Origin: Defluviitaleaceae bacterium
GTDB taxonomy: Bacteria > Bacillota > Clostridia > Lachnospirales > WQUN01
DNA length: 64,000 bases
Assembly (NCBI GenBank): GCA_009779755.1
Contig: WRDO01000002.1
Coordinates: 62,001-126,000, forward strand
Direction of reading: 5' to 3'
Below are positions 27,096-37,974 of the stretch, in pieces. The translations under genes were made by a program, and so were the position numbers. Within the stretch, counting starts at the first letter, position 1, and each line of letters opens with the position of its first letter. Under the pieces are notes generated by a model that worked only from the letters and a program-made list of their open reading frames with translations, did not search any database and was not told where the DNA came from.

Positions 27096-29066
27096 TTACA
27101 AATACTTCCGCAAATTAAGCAATTCATCCCTTAACTCCGCCGCACGTTCGAATTGCAATTCCGCGGCTGCGCCCTTCATTTGCTTCTCCATGTTTTTAAT
27201 AGCCTTGGTCAGTTCCTCGCGGTTCATGGATTCGGGGTCTTTTTTTAAGGTAACGGTCGTAGGTTCGGCGGCGACGGTTAAGCGGATGCGATCGTGCACC
27301 TTTTTAATAATCGTTGCCGGCGTGATGCCGTTGGCTTCGTTGTAGGCCTCTTGGATGGCGCGGCGGCGGTTGGTTTCGCCGATGGCGTAGGTCATGGAAT
27401 CGGTCATGTTGTCGGCGTACATGATGACGCGGCCTTCCGCGTTGCGTGCCGCGCGCCCGATGGTTTGTACAAGGGACGTAGCCGAGCGCAGGAAGCCTTC
27501 CTTGTCCGCGTCCAAGATGGCAACGAGCGAAACCTCTGGGAGGTCCAAACCTTCGCGCAGGAGGTTGATTCCCACCAGCACGTCGAAAACGTCCATGCGC
27601 AGGTCACGGATAATTTCCAGGCGTTCCAGCGTAATAACCTCGGAATGGAGGTAGCGTACGCGTATCCCCGTTTCCTTTAAGTAATTGGTAAGGTCCTCAG
27701 CCATGCGTTTGGTTAGCGTGGTGACAAGGACTTTTTGCTTTTTTTCGACGACGGCGTTGATTTCGCCGATCAAGTCGTCGATTTGCCCGCGTATCGGGCG
27801 CACGAATACGGGCGGGTCAAGCAAACCCGTGGGGCGGATGATCTGCTCCACTTCCAATTCGGTATGCGCTTTTTCGTACGCGGCGGGCGTGGCGGAAACG
27901 AAGAGCATTTGCGGTATGCGTGCTTCAAATTCCGAAAAGCGCAGGGGGCGGTTGTCCATCGCGCTCGGTAAACGGAAGCCGTATTCCACGAGTGTATTCT
28001 TGCGCGAACGGTCACCCTCGTACATCCCCCGCACCTGCGGGATGCTTACATGCGATTCGTCTGCGATAATCAGGAAGTCTTCGGGGAAATAATCCAAGAG
28101 GGTGTGCGGCTCCGAGCCGTATTCGCGGCCGGCGAGGTGCATCGAGTAATTTTCGATGCCGGAGCAGAACCCGATTTCGCGCATCATTTCAATGTCATAC
28201 TTTGTGCGTTGCAAGAGCCGCTGCGCTTCCAGCAGCTTGTCCTGCGATTTTAGGTACACAAGCTGGTCCGCCAGCTCCGCTTCGATGCGTTCGATGGCGA
28301 TTTCCAAACGTTCGCGGCCGGTGACGAAGTGCGACGCGGGCCAAATCACCACATGGTTAAGCGATTGGTACAAATCCCCCGTCAGTGCGTGGACTTCGGA
28401 GATACGCTCGATTTCGTCGCCGAAGAATTCTACCCGTATCGCCATGTCCGCGGAGTTGGCTAAAAAAATTTCCAGTACGTCGCCTCTCGCTCGAAAGGTG
28501 CCGCGTTGGAAGTTCAAATCGTTACGGTTGTATTGTATCTCCACCAGCTTGCGCATGATGTCATCGCGGTCGCGGGTCGTTCCCGTGCGCAGGGAAAGCA
28601 TTAATTCCTTGTATTCGCTCGGGTCGCCCAAGCCGTAGATGCACGACACGCTGGCGATGATGATTACGTCTTTCCGTTCAAAAAGCGCGGAAGTCGCGCT
28701 GTGCCGCAATCGGTCGATTTCCTCGTTAACAGATGAATCCTTTTCGATGAACGAATCCGTGGAAGGCACGTACGCTTCGGGCTGGTAGTAATCGTAATAG
28801 GAAACGAAATATTCGACCGCGTTGTCGGGGAAGAATTCCTTAAATTCGCTGTAAAGCTGCGCGGCGAGGGTCTTGTTGTGTGCCATCACCAGTGTGGGTT
28901 TTTGCAATTCCTGTATCACATGTGCCATGGTGAACGTCTTGCCCGAACCGGTGACGCCCAAGAGCGTTTGGAATTTCTTGCCTTGCCTAAAGCCTTCGGT
29001 TAAAGCGGCGATGGCTTCGGGTTGGTCCCCCGTGGGGGAGAAGGGTGCGGATACTTTAAAGGGCAT
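27096..29066 (-). CDS. uvrB: Excinuclease ABC subunit B
   Basis: UvrB, 656 residues, verifies and helps incise DNA lesions in nucleotide excision repair with UvrA and UvrC. It has [12 protein letters not shown] as Walker A, the beta-hairpin [11 protein letters not shown] region, [13 protein letters not shown] as Walker B, the helicase motifs SATPAAYE and [14 protein letters not shown], and the C-terminal UvrC-binding domain at [17 protein letters not shown]. Length and order are normal. It is a single gene; uvrA is not in the window. Confidence 0.98.
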   Translation of the reverse strand: MPFKVSAPFSPTGDQPEAIAALTEGFRQGKKFQTLLGVTGSGKTFTMAHVIQELQKPTLVMAHNKTLAAQLYSEFKEFFPDNAVEYFVSYYDYYQPEAYVPSTDSFIEKDSSVNEEIDRLRHSATSALFERKDVIIIASVSCIYGLGDPSEYKELMLSLRTGTTRDRDDIMRKLVEIQYNRNDLNFQRGTFRARGDVLEIFLANSADMAIRVEFFGDEIERISEVHALTGDLYQSLNHVVIWPASHFVTGRERLEIAIERIEAELADQLVYLKSQDKLLEAQRLLQRTKYDIEMMREIGFCSGIENYSMHLAGREYGSEPHTLLDYFPEDFLIIADESHVSIPQVRGMYEGDRSRKNTLVEYGFRLPSAMDNRPLRFSEFEARIPQMLFVSATPAAYEKAHTELEVEQIIRPTGLLDPPVFVRPIRGQIDDLIGEINAVVEKKQKVLVTTLTKRMAEDLTNYLKETGIRVRYLHSEVITLERLEIIRDLRMDVFDVLVGINLLREGLDLPEVSLVAILDADKEGFLRSATSLVQTIGRAARNAEGRVIMYADNMTDSMTYAIGETNRRRAIQEAYNEANGITPATIIKKVHDRIRLTVAAEPTTVTLKKDPESMNREELTKAIKNMEKQMKGAAAELQFERAAELRDELLNLRKYL

Positions 29067-29124
29067 GGTCGGCTCCTTGGTGTTGAATGGGATTTAAAAT
29101 CATAATGTATTTTACGGTAAAAGT

Positions 29125-29538
29125 TTACCCGCCGCCAATGGTGAAAGACAATTCGCCCAACCAATCATAAATACCCCCGATATCGTATACGCAGGTGTAA
29201 CCTATATCGATTAAGGCCATCGCAGCGGTACGGCTTCGGTTCCCCGCCCTGCAGTACACGAATATGACTTGGTTTTTATCTGTCAGCACATGTTCCGCAA
29301 AGTCTTTGATATCATCGACGGGCAAATGGACGGCGTTTGCGATGTAATATTGCTCGAATTCATCCCGCGTACGTACATCCAAGATGAGTACATGTTCGGC
29401 CAGTAAATCCTGTGCTTCTTGGGGGGTAAGTTTTATATATTCGGGGGCAATGACGGTGCGGCTGCCGCAAGCGGAAAAAGCGGCAACCAATAGTATAAAC
29501 GTTAGCCCGACTATTATTAACTTAAAATGATTTTTCAT
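29125..29538 (-). CDS. Rhodanese lipoprotein
   Basis: This 137-residue protein has a lipoprotein signal MKNHFKLIIVGLTFILLVAA ending with lipobox FSAC, so it should be anchored outside the membrane. The rhodanese core includes LILDVRTRDEFEQYYI and VYCRAGNRSRTAAM, with Cys in the active loop CRAGNRS. ATG 29538 overlaps the upstream MFS stop by four bases. It resembles the cytoplasmic rhodanese at 19.2 kb in the C-terminal GGIxDW motif. Extracytoplasmic sulfur carrier activity is an inference. Confidence 0.9.
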   Translation of the reverse strand: MKNHFKLIIVGLTFILLVAAFSACGSRTVIAPEYIKLTPQEAQDLLAEHVLILDVRTRDEFEQYYIANAVHLPVDDIKDFAEHVLTDKNQVIFVYCRAGNRSRTAAMALIDIGYTCVYDIGGIYDWLGELSFTIGGG

Positions 29539-30785
29539 ATTTTCAACTCATTCGTTTTTTTCCGCGCCGCATCCGCCCAAGTAAACGCGAGCATCAACAC
29601 GAACAGCCCGATGTTCAGCACAAACGGAAGCCGCCGGTTCATATCCGACAACCATCCGGCGATGAACGCCAGCGGGCTCACCAGCGCCAATATCGCCGCG
29701 TTGAACAAACCGCGTATGCGCGCCCGTTCCTTCGGCTCGATGGCGTTGGCAACGAGTGCTCCCAAGCGGGGGATAAGCAAGGCAACACCGCACGCTTCAA
29801 CGAATACATAGAAAGCAATCCATATCCAATTATCGGTTGGGGCAAGCAGCAGGACGGCGTTGGCGGTTATGTAAGCGGCGATACCGCACAGCATGACGCG
29901 GTGGGGATTAAATTTCAGCAACCTGCCTTGTATCAGGAACAGGAAAACCAACATCACAACCGCACGTAAAATAGGAAAATACGCGAGAAAGGAGTCGTCT
30001 AAACCTAAGTTTTGCGTGGTGTAAAGCGCGAAAAAAGTCGACGCGATCATGAGCGTTGTGTTTTGCAATGCTTGCAACGCCAACGCCCGCAGCATTTTGG
30101 CGGAACGGAAGATCGTGCCGAACACTTCACGGTAACCCGACAGCAAGCGTATCAACGGTATGCCCTTCGTTTCCGCCATACGCTCCATACCGCGCTTCGT
30201 TTCGCGTGAAAAAGCGTACAGCAATGTCGCCTTCGCCGTCATGCTGACGACCGCAAACGCGTATAAGCCCCGTACCACGGGGATAAGCTCGAAACGCCCC
30301 ACCAGGAAGCCCGCAATAGGGACAAAGAATGCGGCCAACACGCCGCAAATATGTATCCAGTTGTAAATCTGTGTAATCTTCGCGCCGTTGTCGCCGTCGT
30401 CGTCGATCCACAGGCATTCCCAAGCGACGGACGTGATCTGTACCACGCCGTTAACAATGGCGGCGACCAGAAACCAGCGGAAATCCCGGGCCAACGCCCA
30501 TATCAATGCGGGCAGGCTCCAACCGATCAAATCGCCCACGAAGTTGGTCAGCCTCCGCCCGAATTTATCGGTGACTACCCCGCCGAAGAACGCCAACCCC
30601 ACTTGTACGAGACGTGAGATCGCCAGCATCAACCCGATCTGTATATCCGTCACACCCATGTAGAACATATAAATCGTGGCGAAGGGGGTAAACAAATTAA
30701 AGGGAACACCCCACAAAGGTTGTGCCAATACGGCCACTTTTGCGTTGCCCTTTAGATTTTTCAGGAATAAGAATGTATCGCGCAT
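29535..30785 (-). CDS. MFS transporter
   Basis: A 416-residue protein with about 12 hydrophobic segments. The motif DKFGRRLTN after the second helix (GGVVTDKFGRR) is the typical MFS loop 2-3 signature. No specific substrate signature is recognisable. It is coupled by overlap to the downstream rhodanese lipoprotein. Confidence 0.88.
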   Translation of the reverse strand: MRDTFLFLKNLKGNAKVAVLAQPLWGVPFNLFTPFATIYMFYMGVTDIQIGLMLAISRLVQVGLAFFGGVVTDKFGRRLTNFVGDLIGWSLPALIWALARDFRWFLVAAIVNGVVQITSVAWECLWIDDDGDNGAKITQIYNWIHICGVLAAFFVPIAGFLVGRFELIPVVRGLYAFAVVSMTAKATLLYAFSRETKRGMERMAETKGIPLIRLLSGYREVFGTIFRSAKMLRALALQALQNTTLMIASTFFALYTTQNLGLDDSFLAYFPILRAVVMLVFLFLIQGRLLKFNPHRVMLCGIAAYITANAVLLLAPTDNWIWIAFYVFVEACGVALLIPRLGALVANAIEPKERARIRGLFNAAILALVSPLAFIAGWLSDMNRRLPFVLNIGLFVLMLAFTWADAARKKTNELKI

Positions 30786-30856
30786 AAACTTGATTGTAGT
30801 ATAATCCCCCCATCATGGCAATTGCCGGACACGTATATTGAAAGGATGGTTTTCCC

Positions 30857-32278
30857 ATGTCAGCCAAATCCGCGACCGTTATCGTAAAACGCCTCCAATC
30901 CCCCCATCAATCCGAACCGTTTACGCAATACCTCCCGCTGTCCAAAGAAATGAAAGAAGAAGCCTTCACCGCCGTGGCGGAGATATTAGACGCGGCGGGC
31001 GGTAAAGCGCTGCTCAAATCAAGCGGTGACGTTTACATAAAACCCAACGCCATCGATTCCAAACCTTACAGCCACACCCGCGTTGAGGTGGTGGAGGCGG
31101 TAATCAAATATTGGAAGGAAAACGGCGCGCGGAATATTTATTTATTCGAAAACTGTACGCAAAGCAACTTTACGCGTATGGTATTTGCGCTCACGGGTTA
31201 CAGCGATGTTTGTAAGAAATACGGCGTTAGGGAAATTTATCTGGATGAAGAAAAAAACGAGGTAGTAAAATTTAAGAACGATAAAATGAAAAACGAAGCC
31301 GAAAACGATTATACCGAAACCGTTTTCCGTATCCCAAAATTTGTTGCAAGTAACCTCATCGACCGCGCAAGCGAAAATTTGTATATCAATTTACCCAAAC
31401 TCAAGACCCATTCCATGGCGGGCGTCACGCTGGGCATAAAGAACCAATGGGCATTCCCCCAGCCCGCCGACCGCCGCGCCGATCACAATTATAATTTGGC
31501 AAGCAAATTGGCAGACGTGTTGGGGCACATCCGGCCCGACTTCACGCTTATCGAGGGTGTGGAAGGCACGATCCACGGTCATTACCCCGTAACGGCTTTC
31601 GCAGATAAATGCGTTCTTCCTTTTAAAACGCTTATCGGCAGCACAAATGTATTAGCCGCCGATTTGATGGGATTAAAACTCTTTGGCTTAACCCCCGATG
31701 AGGACGCCCGCCACATAAAAATCGCCTTGGACCGCGGATACGGCAACGGCGTGGAAAGCGTGGAGGACATAGAAATTATCGGGGCGGATGATTTCGTCCC
31801 GCCGAATCAGCCTCTCCCGTGGGATTTGTACCCCCAATTCCCGCCGGACGTCACCATTATCAAAGGCACCGAACGTACCTGTCGCGAAGGTTGCCAAAAT
31901 AACCCGCTGACCCTGTTGCAAATACTGGCGTACGATTACGGCGGGAAAGGTGGCTTCACCATTGTCATGGGTAAGGGGCATTCCGATGAAACCATCGATG
32001 CCATCCAAGGACGCGTCCTTGTCGTGGGCAAATGTGCGATCAAGGAAGCGGGGGAATCACTCGTATCACGCCTCGGTAAAAAGAACGTCTATTTCAGCGG
32101 CCATTGTAACGATCTGTGCGCCACGACTAACGCACTGTGCCACCTCATGAAAGTCAACCCCCTCGTTATGGCCCCCATGCCCTTCCTTAAATCTATCAAA
32201 TTATTATTGCAAGCAAAAATAAACGGTACCCAAGCGAGGATACCATTCTTCTTTGCGCATATGTTAAAGGTGGTTTAG
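30857..32278 (+). CDS. DUF362 family protein
   Basis: The 473-residue soluble protein has a DUF362 core from about residue 40 to 290, with DVYIKPNAIDSKPYSHTRVE, NLYINLPKLKTHSMAGVTLG and IKNQWAFPQ. A C-terminal part with several Cys residues (RTCREGCQNN and GHCNDLCATT) could hold a metal or iron-sulfur centre, but no classic ferredoxin CxxCxxC spacing is visible. The family is poorly characterised. It ends convergently on the hybrid kinase gene with stop codons sharing bases. Confidence 0.85.
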   Translation: MSAKSATVIVKRLQSPHQSEPFTQYLPLSKEMKEEAFTAVAEILDAAGGKALLKSSGDVYIKPNAIDSKPYSHTRVEVVEAVIKYWKENGARNIYLFENCTQSNFTRMVFALTGYSDVCKKYGVREIYLDEEKNEVVKFKNDKMKNEAENDYTETVFRIPKFVASNLIDRASENLYINLPKLKTHSMAGVTLGIKNQWAFPQPADRRADHNYNLASKLADVLGHIRPDFTLIEGVEGTIHGHYPVTAFADKCVLPFKTLIGSTNVLAADLMGLKLFGLTPDEDARHIKIALDRGYGNGVESVEDIEIIGADDFVPPNQPLPWDLYPQFPPDVTIIKGTERTCREGCQNNPLTLLQILAYDYGGKGGFTIVMGKGHSDETIDAIQGRVLVVGKCAIKEAGESLVSRLGKKNVYFSGHCNDLCATTNALCHLMKVNPLVMAPMPFLKSIKLLLQAKINGTQARIPFFFAHMLKVV

Positions 32279-34542
32279 CTTTCCTGCAGGGATTCCAGCT
32301 TGTTGATGATTTCCAGTGCGCTTTTATTATCAAACGATTCAAGCGCATGTCGGATTCCCAGCAACAGCGCGTCCGCGGCTTCGCCGTACGAAAAGTCGAT
32401 ATACGGCTTAAGCAGCTCCAACACGCTGACGCAATCGTATTCCTGTAAGGATTCCTTTAACCTTGAAAGAACTGCCGTTAACGCGGATAAATCGGCTGTT
32501 TCCTTTTCCCCCGCGTCGGTTATGGTAAATATCTCTTTCAAATCATCAAGCAATACGTTTATCAGCTTTCGGAAAATCGGATAATGTTCCTTTATATATC
32601 CGATATCGTTCCTTATTCCCGCGGTTTCCAATCGGGCGGCGTGGTTTCCCGTTTTGTTCGCGCCGATGTTGCGCATCGCGCCTTTTATGCCGTGGATTTC
32701 GATGGTAAACGCCTTAAGGTCATCCCCTTCGATATATTTATCCGTTTTTTCCAACGTTTCGGGGGTTAGCCGCGCGAAGAGCCTGACGGTTTGCACATAG
32801 GCGTCCGCATTACCGCCCATAAGCTCCAACGCGGCGTCCGCGTGTATATCCTCGATCCCTCTGATTAGGTCCAATGGTTTTGAAGAAACGCTATTTTCGG
32901 TTACGGTATGGGTATCGGCTTTTTTTTGCGCCCTTGCCGCACGTACCGTTTCGATGGGTTTCCTGTCACGTATCAGTTTGTTTAGGATGTCGTCCAGCTG
33001 TTGGATGTTGATGGGTTTTGAAATGAAGTCGTCAAAGCCGTTTTCGATGAATATTTCCATTTGGCCGATGACGGCGTTGGCCGTTAACGCGATGATGGGT
33101 TTATCGTACCCCATGTCGCGTATGATCTTCGTAGCCTCTACACCGTCCATTCCCGGCATCATGTGGTCCATAAATATAATGTCGTATTCGGAACCGTTAC
33201 GGATTTTATTAACTGCGGTGTATCCGCTTGCCGCCGTATCGACATGTAAGCCGTAGGGTTTAAGCAATGCGGATGCTACGAACACATTCGCCTCAACATC
33301 ATCGATAACGAAAACGCGGCCGTAAGGCATGTATTCGCGGTCGATCCTGGTGCGCTGCACCTTCCCGGCGAACTTAAAACTTTCCAAACTTTCAGCTATG
33401 TCCGCGCCAAGAATTTCATTGCTGACCGGTTTCTGCGTCAGGTAGACCGTAAAGGTAGACCCCACGCCGGGTTTGCTTTTACCGATGATTTTACCGTCCA
33501 TCATATCCACGAGATTTTTGGTGATATTCATCCCCAACCCCGTACCTTCGGTGGCGCGGTTAACGTCGCGGTTAAATTGCGAATATTCTTCGTACAACGT
33601 ATTTAACTGCTCTTGCGTCATGCCTTGACCGGTGTCGCTTATGGTAAATACAAGGAATATATCCCCATCGTCGCGCTCTTGGGAATACACTTCAAATGTG
33701 ACGGTTCCTTTATCAGTATATTTAATGGCGTTGGAAAGTAAATTGTTCAATACCTGTTTAATACGCAATTCGTCTCCATAAAGGTATAGAGGCAGGGTCT
33801 CCGCCACAGTTACGCGGAAATCAATGGGTTTATCATCAATACGCATAGCGTTGAGGTGGATTGTGTCGTTTATCAAATGTGTTGTCTTATAGTTTGCGGG
33901 TACAAGCTCCAACTTACCCGTTTCAATCTTGGACAGGTCAAGGATATCATTGATAATCCCAAGGAGCATATGTCCGGAACTGAATATCCGGTTAAATGAA
34001 TTTTTAATATCGCCGTTTATATCCTCGCGCTCCAGTTCAATTTCGGAGATACCGATGATGGCGTTTAACGGAGTGCGGATTTCGTGGCTCATGGTAGCGA
34101 GGAATTTGGACTTAGCCATGTTGGCTTCTTCCGCAGCCTTTTTGGAATCATTAATTTCGTTGATCAGGCGTATGTTCTCAAGGTGGGATTCGATGCGTTT
34201 AATTAAAACGGGCGCGGAGAAGGGTTTGTTAATAAAATCCACCGCACCCAATTCAAAACCCTTCATCTCCGATTCGGGATCGTTTTTGCCCGTAAGAAAG
34301 ATGACGGGGATTTTACTGAGCTTTTCATTTTGTTTAAGGATTTCCAATGCTTCATAACCATTCATATCAGGCATTTCGACATCGAGCAAAATTAAATCGG
34401 GCGTGATTCTTTCCGCCAGCTTAAGCATTTGTTCCGCGGAGGGTATGGCATAAGGGATGTATGTACCGTCCAATGCGTTTCTGGCCGTTATACGGTTGAC
34501 ATCGTTGTCATCCACGATAAAAATCGTTTTTATATCCCGCAC
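32275..34542 (-). CDS. Hybrid histidine kinase: receiver-HisKA-HATPase-receiver-HPt
   Basis: A 755-residue cytoplasmic signalling protein with no input domain other than an N-terminal receiver. The first receiver has Asp54 in LLDVEMPDMNG and KPFSAP. HisKA has His153 in FLATMSHEIRTPLNAIIG. The HATPase shows NNLLSNAIKYTDKG, DTGQGM and GTGLGMNITKNLV. The second receiver has Asp459 in FMDHMMPGMDG. The HPt has His617 in EIHGIKG. The start is GTG. Upstream lies a terminator that separates it from the response regulator and chemoreceptor genes. No output regulator is adjacent. Confidence 0.92.
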   Translation of the reverse strand: MRDIKTIFIVDDNDVNRITARNALDGTYIPYAIPSAEQMLKLAERITPDLILLDVEMPDMNGYEALEILKQNEKLSKIPVIFLTGKNDPESEMKGFELGAVDFINKPFSAPVLIKRIESHLENIRLINEINDSKKAAEEANMAKSKFLATMSHEIRTPLNAIIGISEIELEREDINGDIKNSFNRIFSSGHMLLGIINDILDLSKIETGKLELVPANYKTTHLINDTIHLNAMRIDDKPIDFRVTVAETLPLYLYGDELRIKQVLNNLLSNAIKYTDKGTVTFEVYSQERDDGDIFLVFTISDTGQGMTQEQLNTLYEEYSQFNRDVNRATEGTGLGMNITKNLVDMMDGKIIGKSKPGVGSTFTVYLTQKPVSNEILGADIAESLESFKFAGKVQRTRIDREYMPYGRVFVIDDVEANVFVASALLKPYGLHVDTAASGYTAVNKIRNGSEYDIIFMDHMMPGMDGVEATKIIRDMGYDKPIIALTANAVIGQMEIFIENGFDDFISKPINIQQLDDILNKLIRDRKPIETVRAARAQKKADTHTVTENSVSSKPLDLIRGIEDIHADAALELMGGNADAYVQTVRLFARLTPETLEKTDKYIEGDDLKAFTIEIHGIKGAMRNIGANKTGNHAARLETAGIRNDIGYIKEHYPIFRKLINVLLDDLKEIFTITDAGEKETADLSALTAVLSRLKESLQEYDCVSVLELLKPYIDFSYGEAADALLLGIRHALESFDNKSALEIINKLESLQES

Positions 34543-34595
34543 CCCCGTTTCAAACGGTAATATTACGATTATATGACAAGCCGAAGCGTTTTACA

Positions 34596-34633
34596 AATAA
34601 AAAAGATGCCGCTTCGTTTTGCAAAGCGGCATC
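34596..34633 (-). terminator. Terminator downstream of the response regulator
   Basis: A 10-bp stem GATGCCGCTT/AAGCGGCATC (34605-34614 with 34624-34633) is followed on the minus strand by TTTTTTATTTG. It separates the MCP-response regulator pair from the kinase at 32.3 kb. Confidence 0.88.
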
Positions 34634-34657
34634 CCAAATAAGTGTTATGGTTTTATC

Positions 34658-35629
34658 CTATTCCAAATATTTTTTCACTTTCGAAAGCAAAGTTTCGTTG
34701 TACGCGGGCTTTACGATGAAATCGCTGATACCTAAACGTATAGCCTTTTGGATGCGCTCGCGGGAAGAATTGGCTGTGAGGAAAATGATGGGCGTATCCT
34801 TATGGTCGCGTGTTCCGCGGATTTGCGAAGCCAATTGGAAACCGTCCATTTCGGGCATGTCGATGTCGAGGATGAACAATCCAATGGTTTGCGTACTGGT
34901 GATATCCAACGCGACACGACCGCTCGGCGCGCCCAGTGTCCTATAATGGCCGGAAAGCGCGGCGTTGACGGTGGTAAGGATTTCGGGCCTGTCATCCACG
35001 GCAAGTACGGTTTTTGTACTCACGTTTGGACTCGTACGGTATACGCGGTCGGAATATTCGCTCCGCATGACAGTGGCCTTATCCTTCGCGTTGGTGTAAT
35101 GGCCTTTTTGTAAATCGCTGGCGATTTGCATCAGGTTTATTCCACGGTTTGAAATATCGCTGGCCAAGGATATGGCCCGGTCGTAATCCTGCGCGTCTAT
35201 TAATTGGATAATCGCCGTTAGGTTACGTGCGGCTTCTTCAGCGTCTTCTACTTCGTTGGACTTGTAGGCCGAATCGGGTAGGTTTTGCGCTTTTTGCATT
35301 TCAATGGAAAGCAGGAGGAAATCCGCCATGGCTTGTTGCAACACTTTATTGGAATATTCATTTTTCCCGCTCCTGGAGGAACGCATAAGTGTTACGGTGT
35401 ATGCTTCGTGCCGTTTGGCGCATACCGTTGTTAACATCTGTTGGATGTTCATCAACACGCTGTTAAACTCTGCCATGTTGTCATTGTTATAACTATTTTC
35501 CAACCGTTCTGTTTCCATGTCAATCTTGTCTACATACTTGTTTATCCCTGTGTGGATAGCATCCACGTTAGCTTGGTACGGAAGGAACAAACTTTTTATT
35601 CTCTTGAAGTAGCCGCCGTCTGTTCTCAT
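34658..35629 (-). CDS. Response regulator with helical N-terminal domain
   Basis: A 323-residue protein. About 200 residues at the N terminus are predicted helical and of no recognised family, with several heptad-like stretches. The C-terminal receiver (about 205-323) has LAVDDRPEI, phosphoacceptor Asp255 in FILDIDMPEMDG, a TAN switch position in FLTANSS, and Lys in IVKPA. Start ATG 35629 has GGGGAGG. It lies 19 bases after the chemoreceptor gene, so the two are cotranscribed. It may couple to the receptor or the hybrid kinases. CheA and CheW are absent. Confidence 0.88.
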   Translation of the reverse strand: MRTDGGYFKRIKSLFLPYQANVDAIHTGINKYVDKIDMETERLENSYNNDNMAEFNSVLMNIQQMLTTVCAKRHEAYTVTLMRSSRSGKNEYSNKVLQQAMADFLLLSIEMQKAQNLPDSAYKSNEVEDAEEAARNLTAIIQLIDAQDYDRAISLASDISNRGINLMQIASDLQKGHYTNAKDKATVMRSEYSDRVYRTSPNVSTKTVLAVDDRPEILTTVNAALSGHYRTLGAPSGRVALDITSTQTIGLFILDIDMPEMDGFQLASQIRGTRDHKDTPIIFLTANSSRERIQKAIRLGISDFIVKPAYNETLLSKVKKYLE

Positions 35630-35647
35630 GATGTAATAACCTCCCCT

Positions 35648-37903
35648 TTAATTCCTCATTTTAAATACGCTGGCCAAGCTGTGCATCATATCGGATTGGC
35701 TGGTCAATTCCTGTGCCGCCGCCGCCGCTTCTTCGGACGCCGCGGTCGTTTGGTGCGCTACATCGGTTATCGACGCCAATTCCTTCGTTACCATGCCGAT
35801 TGCGTCGGCTTGCTCTGTGGACGCTGCGGAAATGCCCTTGATGATATCCGCTACCTTTGCTACGTTGCTTACGATTGCCTTCAACGCCTCGGCGGTTTGC
35901 TCCGCGGTTTTCGTGCCTTCGTTTACGCGGGAAATCGATTCCTCGATTAAAACGGTGGTTTCCCTTGCCGCGCCTTGGCTCCTGTTTGCCAGCGAGCGTA
36001 CTTCATCGGCTACGACGGCAAAGCCGCGTCCGTGTTCACCGGCGCGTGCCGCTTCAACCGAAGCGTTAAGCGCGAGCAGGTTGGTTTGGAAGGCGATATC
36101 CTGGATCGTTTTGTTGATCGCGGTGATTTTAGCGGATGATTCTTTAATGCCTTCCATGGACTGGAGCATGTTCTTCATATCCTCGTCGCCCTTGGCGGCA
36201 TTTTCGCGTGACTCTTCGGAAAGGTTTTCGGCGTGTTTGGCATTGTCGGCGTTGCGGCCGGTGCTTTCGTTTATTTGTACGATGGAGTTGTTAAGCGCGC
36301 TTACGGAGTTGGACTGCGTCATTGAGCCCGTAGCGAGTGCCATCGAGCTGTCGGAAATCATCCGGGCGCCCGCGGAGATTTGCTCGGCGGAGGTTGACAT
36401 TTCACCGATTACCTTATTTAGCGTGTCAATAATGTGCACCATCGCGTTTTTGATTGCGGCGAATTCACCCACATATTCGCGGTTGATGGATTGATTAAGG
36501 TCGTTGTTGGCCAAAGCGTTGAGGATATCGGAGATTTCGGAGATGTAAGACACCATGTTGGACATAGTTGAGTTAACGGCGTTTTTAAGGTCGAGGAATT
36601 CTCCTTTGTAATTACCGGTAATGCGTTGGTCGAACCTACCTTGTGCGACTTGGGTCAGCACGCTGCCTGTTTCGGCGATAGGTGCGGCAATTTCCTCCAT
36701 GAGTTGGTTAAGGCCTTTAACGATATTCGCCCATTCGCCCATATATTTTGTAGCGTTTGCCCGTACGGTAAGGTCGCCCACCAAGGCACCTTTCACCAGC
36801 ATTTGAATATCGTCGCTGATGGAGCTGATTTCGTGGCGTACCGCGTCGAGGGATGTATTCATGGCGGCTTTTTTACCCGGTTTTTTAGGTATGTCGGCGG
36901 CGAAATTACCGCGGCCGAACTCGCCGATTACATTTAATATGCTCATGGTTTCTTCCGTCAGTTCGATGTAGAGGCGATTAATGTCCGTGGCTACGGATTT
37001 ATATGCACCGTTAAACAGCGAAAGATTAATCCTCGCGTCGGTATTACCCGCGTCATCGGCTTGGGAAAGGAGATCTAACTCGCGGACGATGTTGTTAATA
37101 ACTTCCACCACGCGGGAGAAGCTGAGCGAAAGCATACCCACTTCGTCCTGTGTTTTTGTGTCGATATTTACGTTCAAGTTGCCCTTGGATACGTTTTCCG
37201 CCACATCAACGAGTTGCATTAACGGCTTGCGTATCATTTCCGCTATTACGAAGGAAAGAACGAGCGAAAGCAACACGATTATAACGGATATGACAACAAA
37301 CATCGTCCTGTACGTGGTTGCTTGCGTCGCCGTTTCGTCGCGCATTTCGTAGGATAATGCGATTTCGAAATTTTCCATTTCGGTTATGGCTTCGTCAAGA
37401 GTGGCGGACAATGCTTGCTGCGCCGCGTTATTGGCGATGATCGCCGCGGTGTCACCTGCGATGGCAAAGCCGATATTGCGATCGAGCAGGTTGGCCCTGT
37501 ATTCGGAAAGTAAAAAGTTCAAGTTGTTCATCTTTGATATGAGCTGGTCCCTTTGCTGCGGGGTCAACGCATAGTCGTTTCTGGTTAGGCGCAAATAGGT
37601 TTCGATACGGCGGTTTATTTCGTCGTAAATGTTTGAGCTGTAGTTTCTGTGCGCGCTCAACTCGGTCACGTTACCGTTGTCGGCTCTGACGACCGCATTC
37701 AGCCTGCGTAAATCCATTACGTCAGTACTGATTTGCAAGATTTCCTGCACGCGCTGCTGCGAATACTCCAGCTTGTTTTGGTAGCTTTCGGAAATGGTGT
37801 TCAACGATAAGTAAGCGAACACCGCCAACACGATGGCAAGTGCGATGACGACGGCAAAGCTCAGGATTAATTTTGCTTTAATCCTCAAATTCTTGAACCA
37901 CAT
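35648..37903 (-). CDS. Methyl-accepting chemotaxis protein
   Basis: The 751-residue chemoreceptor has one membrane helix at about 10-30, an extracytoplasmic four-helix-bundle sensor, a second helix near 200-225, and then several consecutive HAMP-like modules (GNLNVNI, GNFAADI, GDLTVRA, GRFDQRI, NDLNQSI). The MCP signalling tip is [32 protein letters not shown]. No CheR-tethering pentapeptide is seen at the C terminus. I use ATG 37903, where the first helix begins. The longer frame uses TTG. Confidence 0.93.
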   Translation of the reverse strand: MWFKNLRIKAKLILSFAVVIALAIVLAVFAYLSLNTISESYQNKLEYSQQRVQEILQISTDVMDLRRLNAVVRADNGNVTELSAHRNYSSNIYDEINRRIETYLRLTRNDYALTPQQRDQLISKMNNLNFLLSEYRANLLDRNIGFAIAGDTAAIIANNAAQQALSATLDEAITEMENFEIALSYEMRDETATQATTYRTMFVVISVIIVLLSLVLSFVIAEMIRKPLMQLVDVAENVSKGNLNVNIDTKTQDEVGMLSLSFSRVVEVINNIVRELDLLSQADDAGNTDARINLSLFNGAYKSVATDINRLYIELTEETMSILNVIGEFGRGNFAADIPKKPGKKAAMNTSLDAVRHEISSISDDIQMLVKGALVGDLTVRANATKYMGEWANIVKGLNQLMEEIAAPIAETGSVLTQVAQGRFDQRITGNYKGEFLDLKNAVNSTMSNMVSYISEISDILNALANNDLNQSINREYVGEFAAIKNAMVHIIDTLNKVIGEMSTSAEQISAGARMISDSSMALATGSMTQSNSVSALNNSIVQINESTGRNADNAKHAENLSEESRENAAKGDEDMKNMLQSMEGIKESSAKITAINKTIQDIAFQTNLLALNASVEAARAGEHGRGFAVVADEVRSLANRSQGAARETTVLIEESISRVNEGTKTAEQTAEALKAIVSNVAKVADIIKGISAASTEQADAIGMVTKELASITDVAHQTTAASEEAAAAAQELTSQSDMMHSLASVFKMRN

Positions 37904-37974
37904 AAGGTAATCATCCCTCTCCTGCAAAATTATGCTGATTATTACAGAATCTGATTAAAATGTCCAATGTTTTT

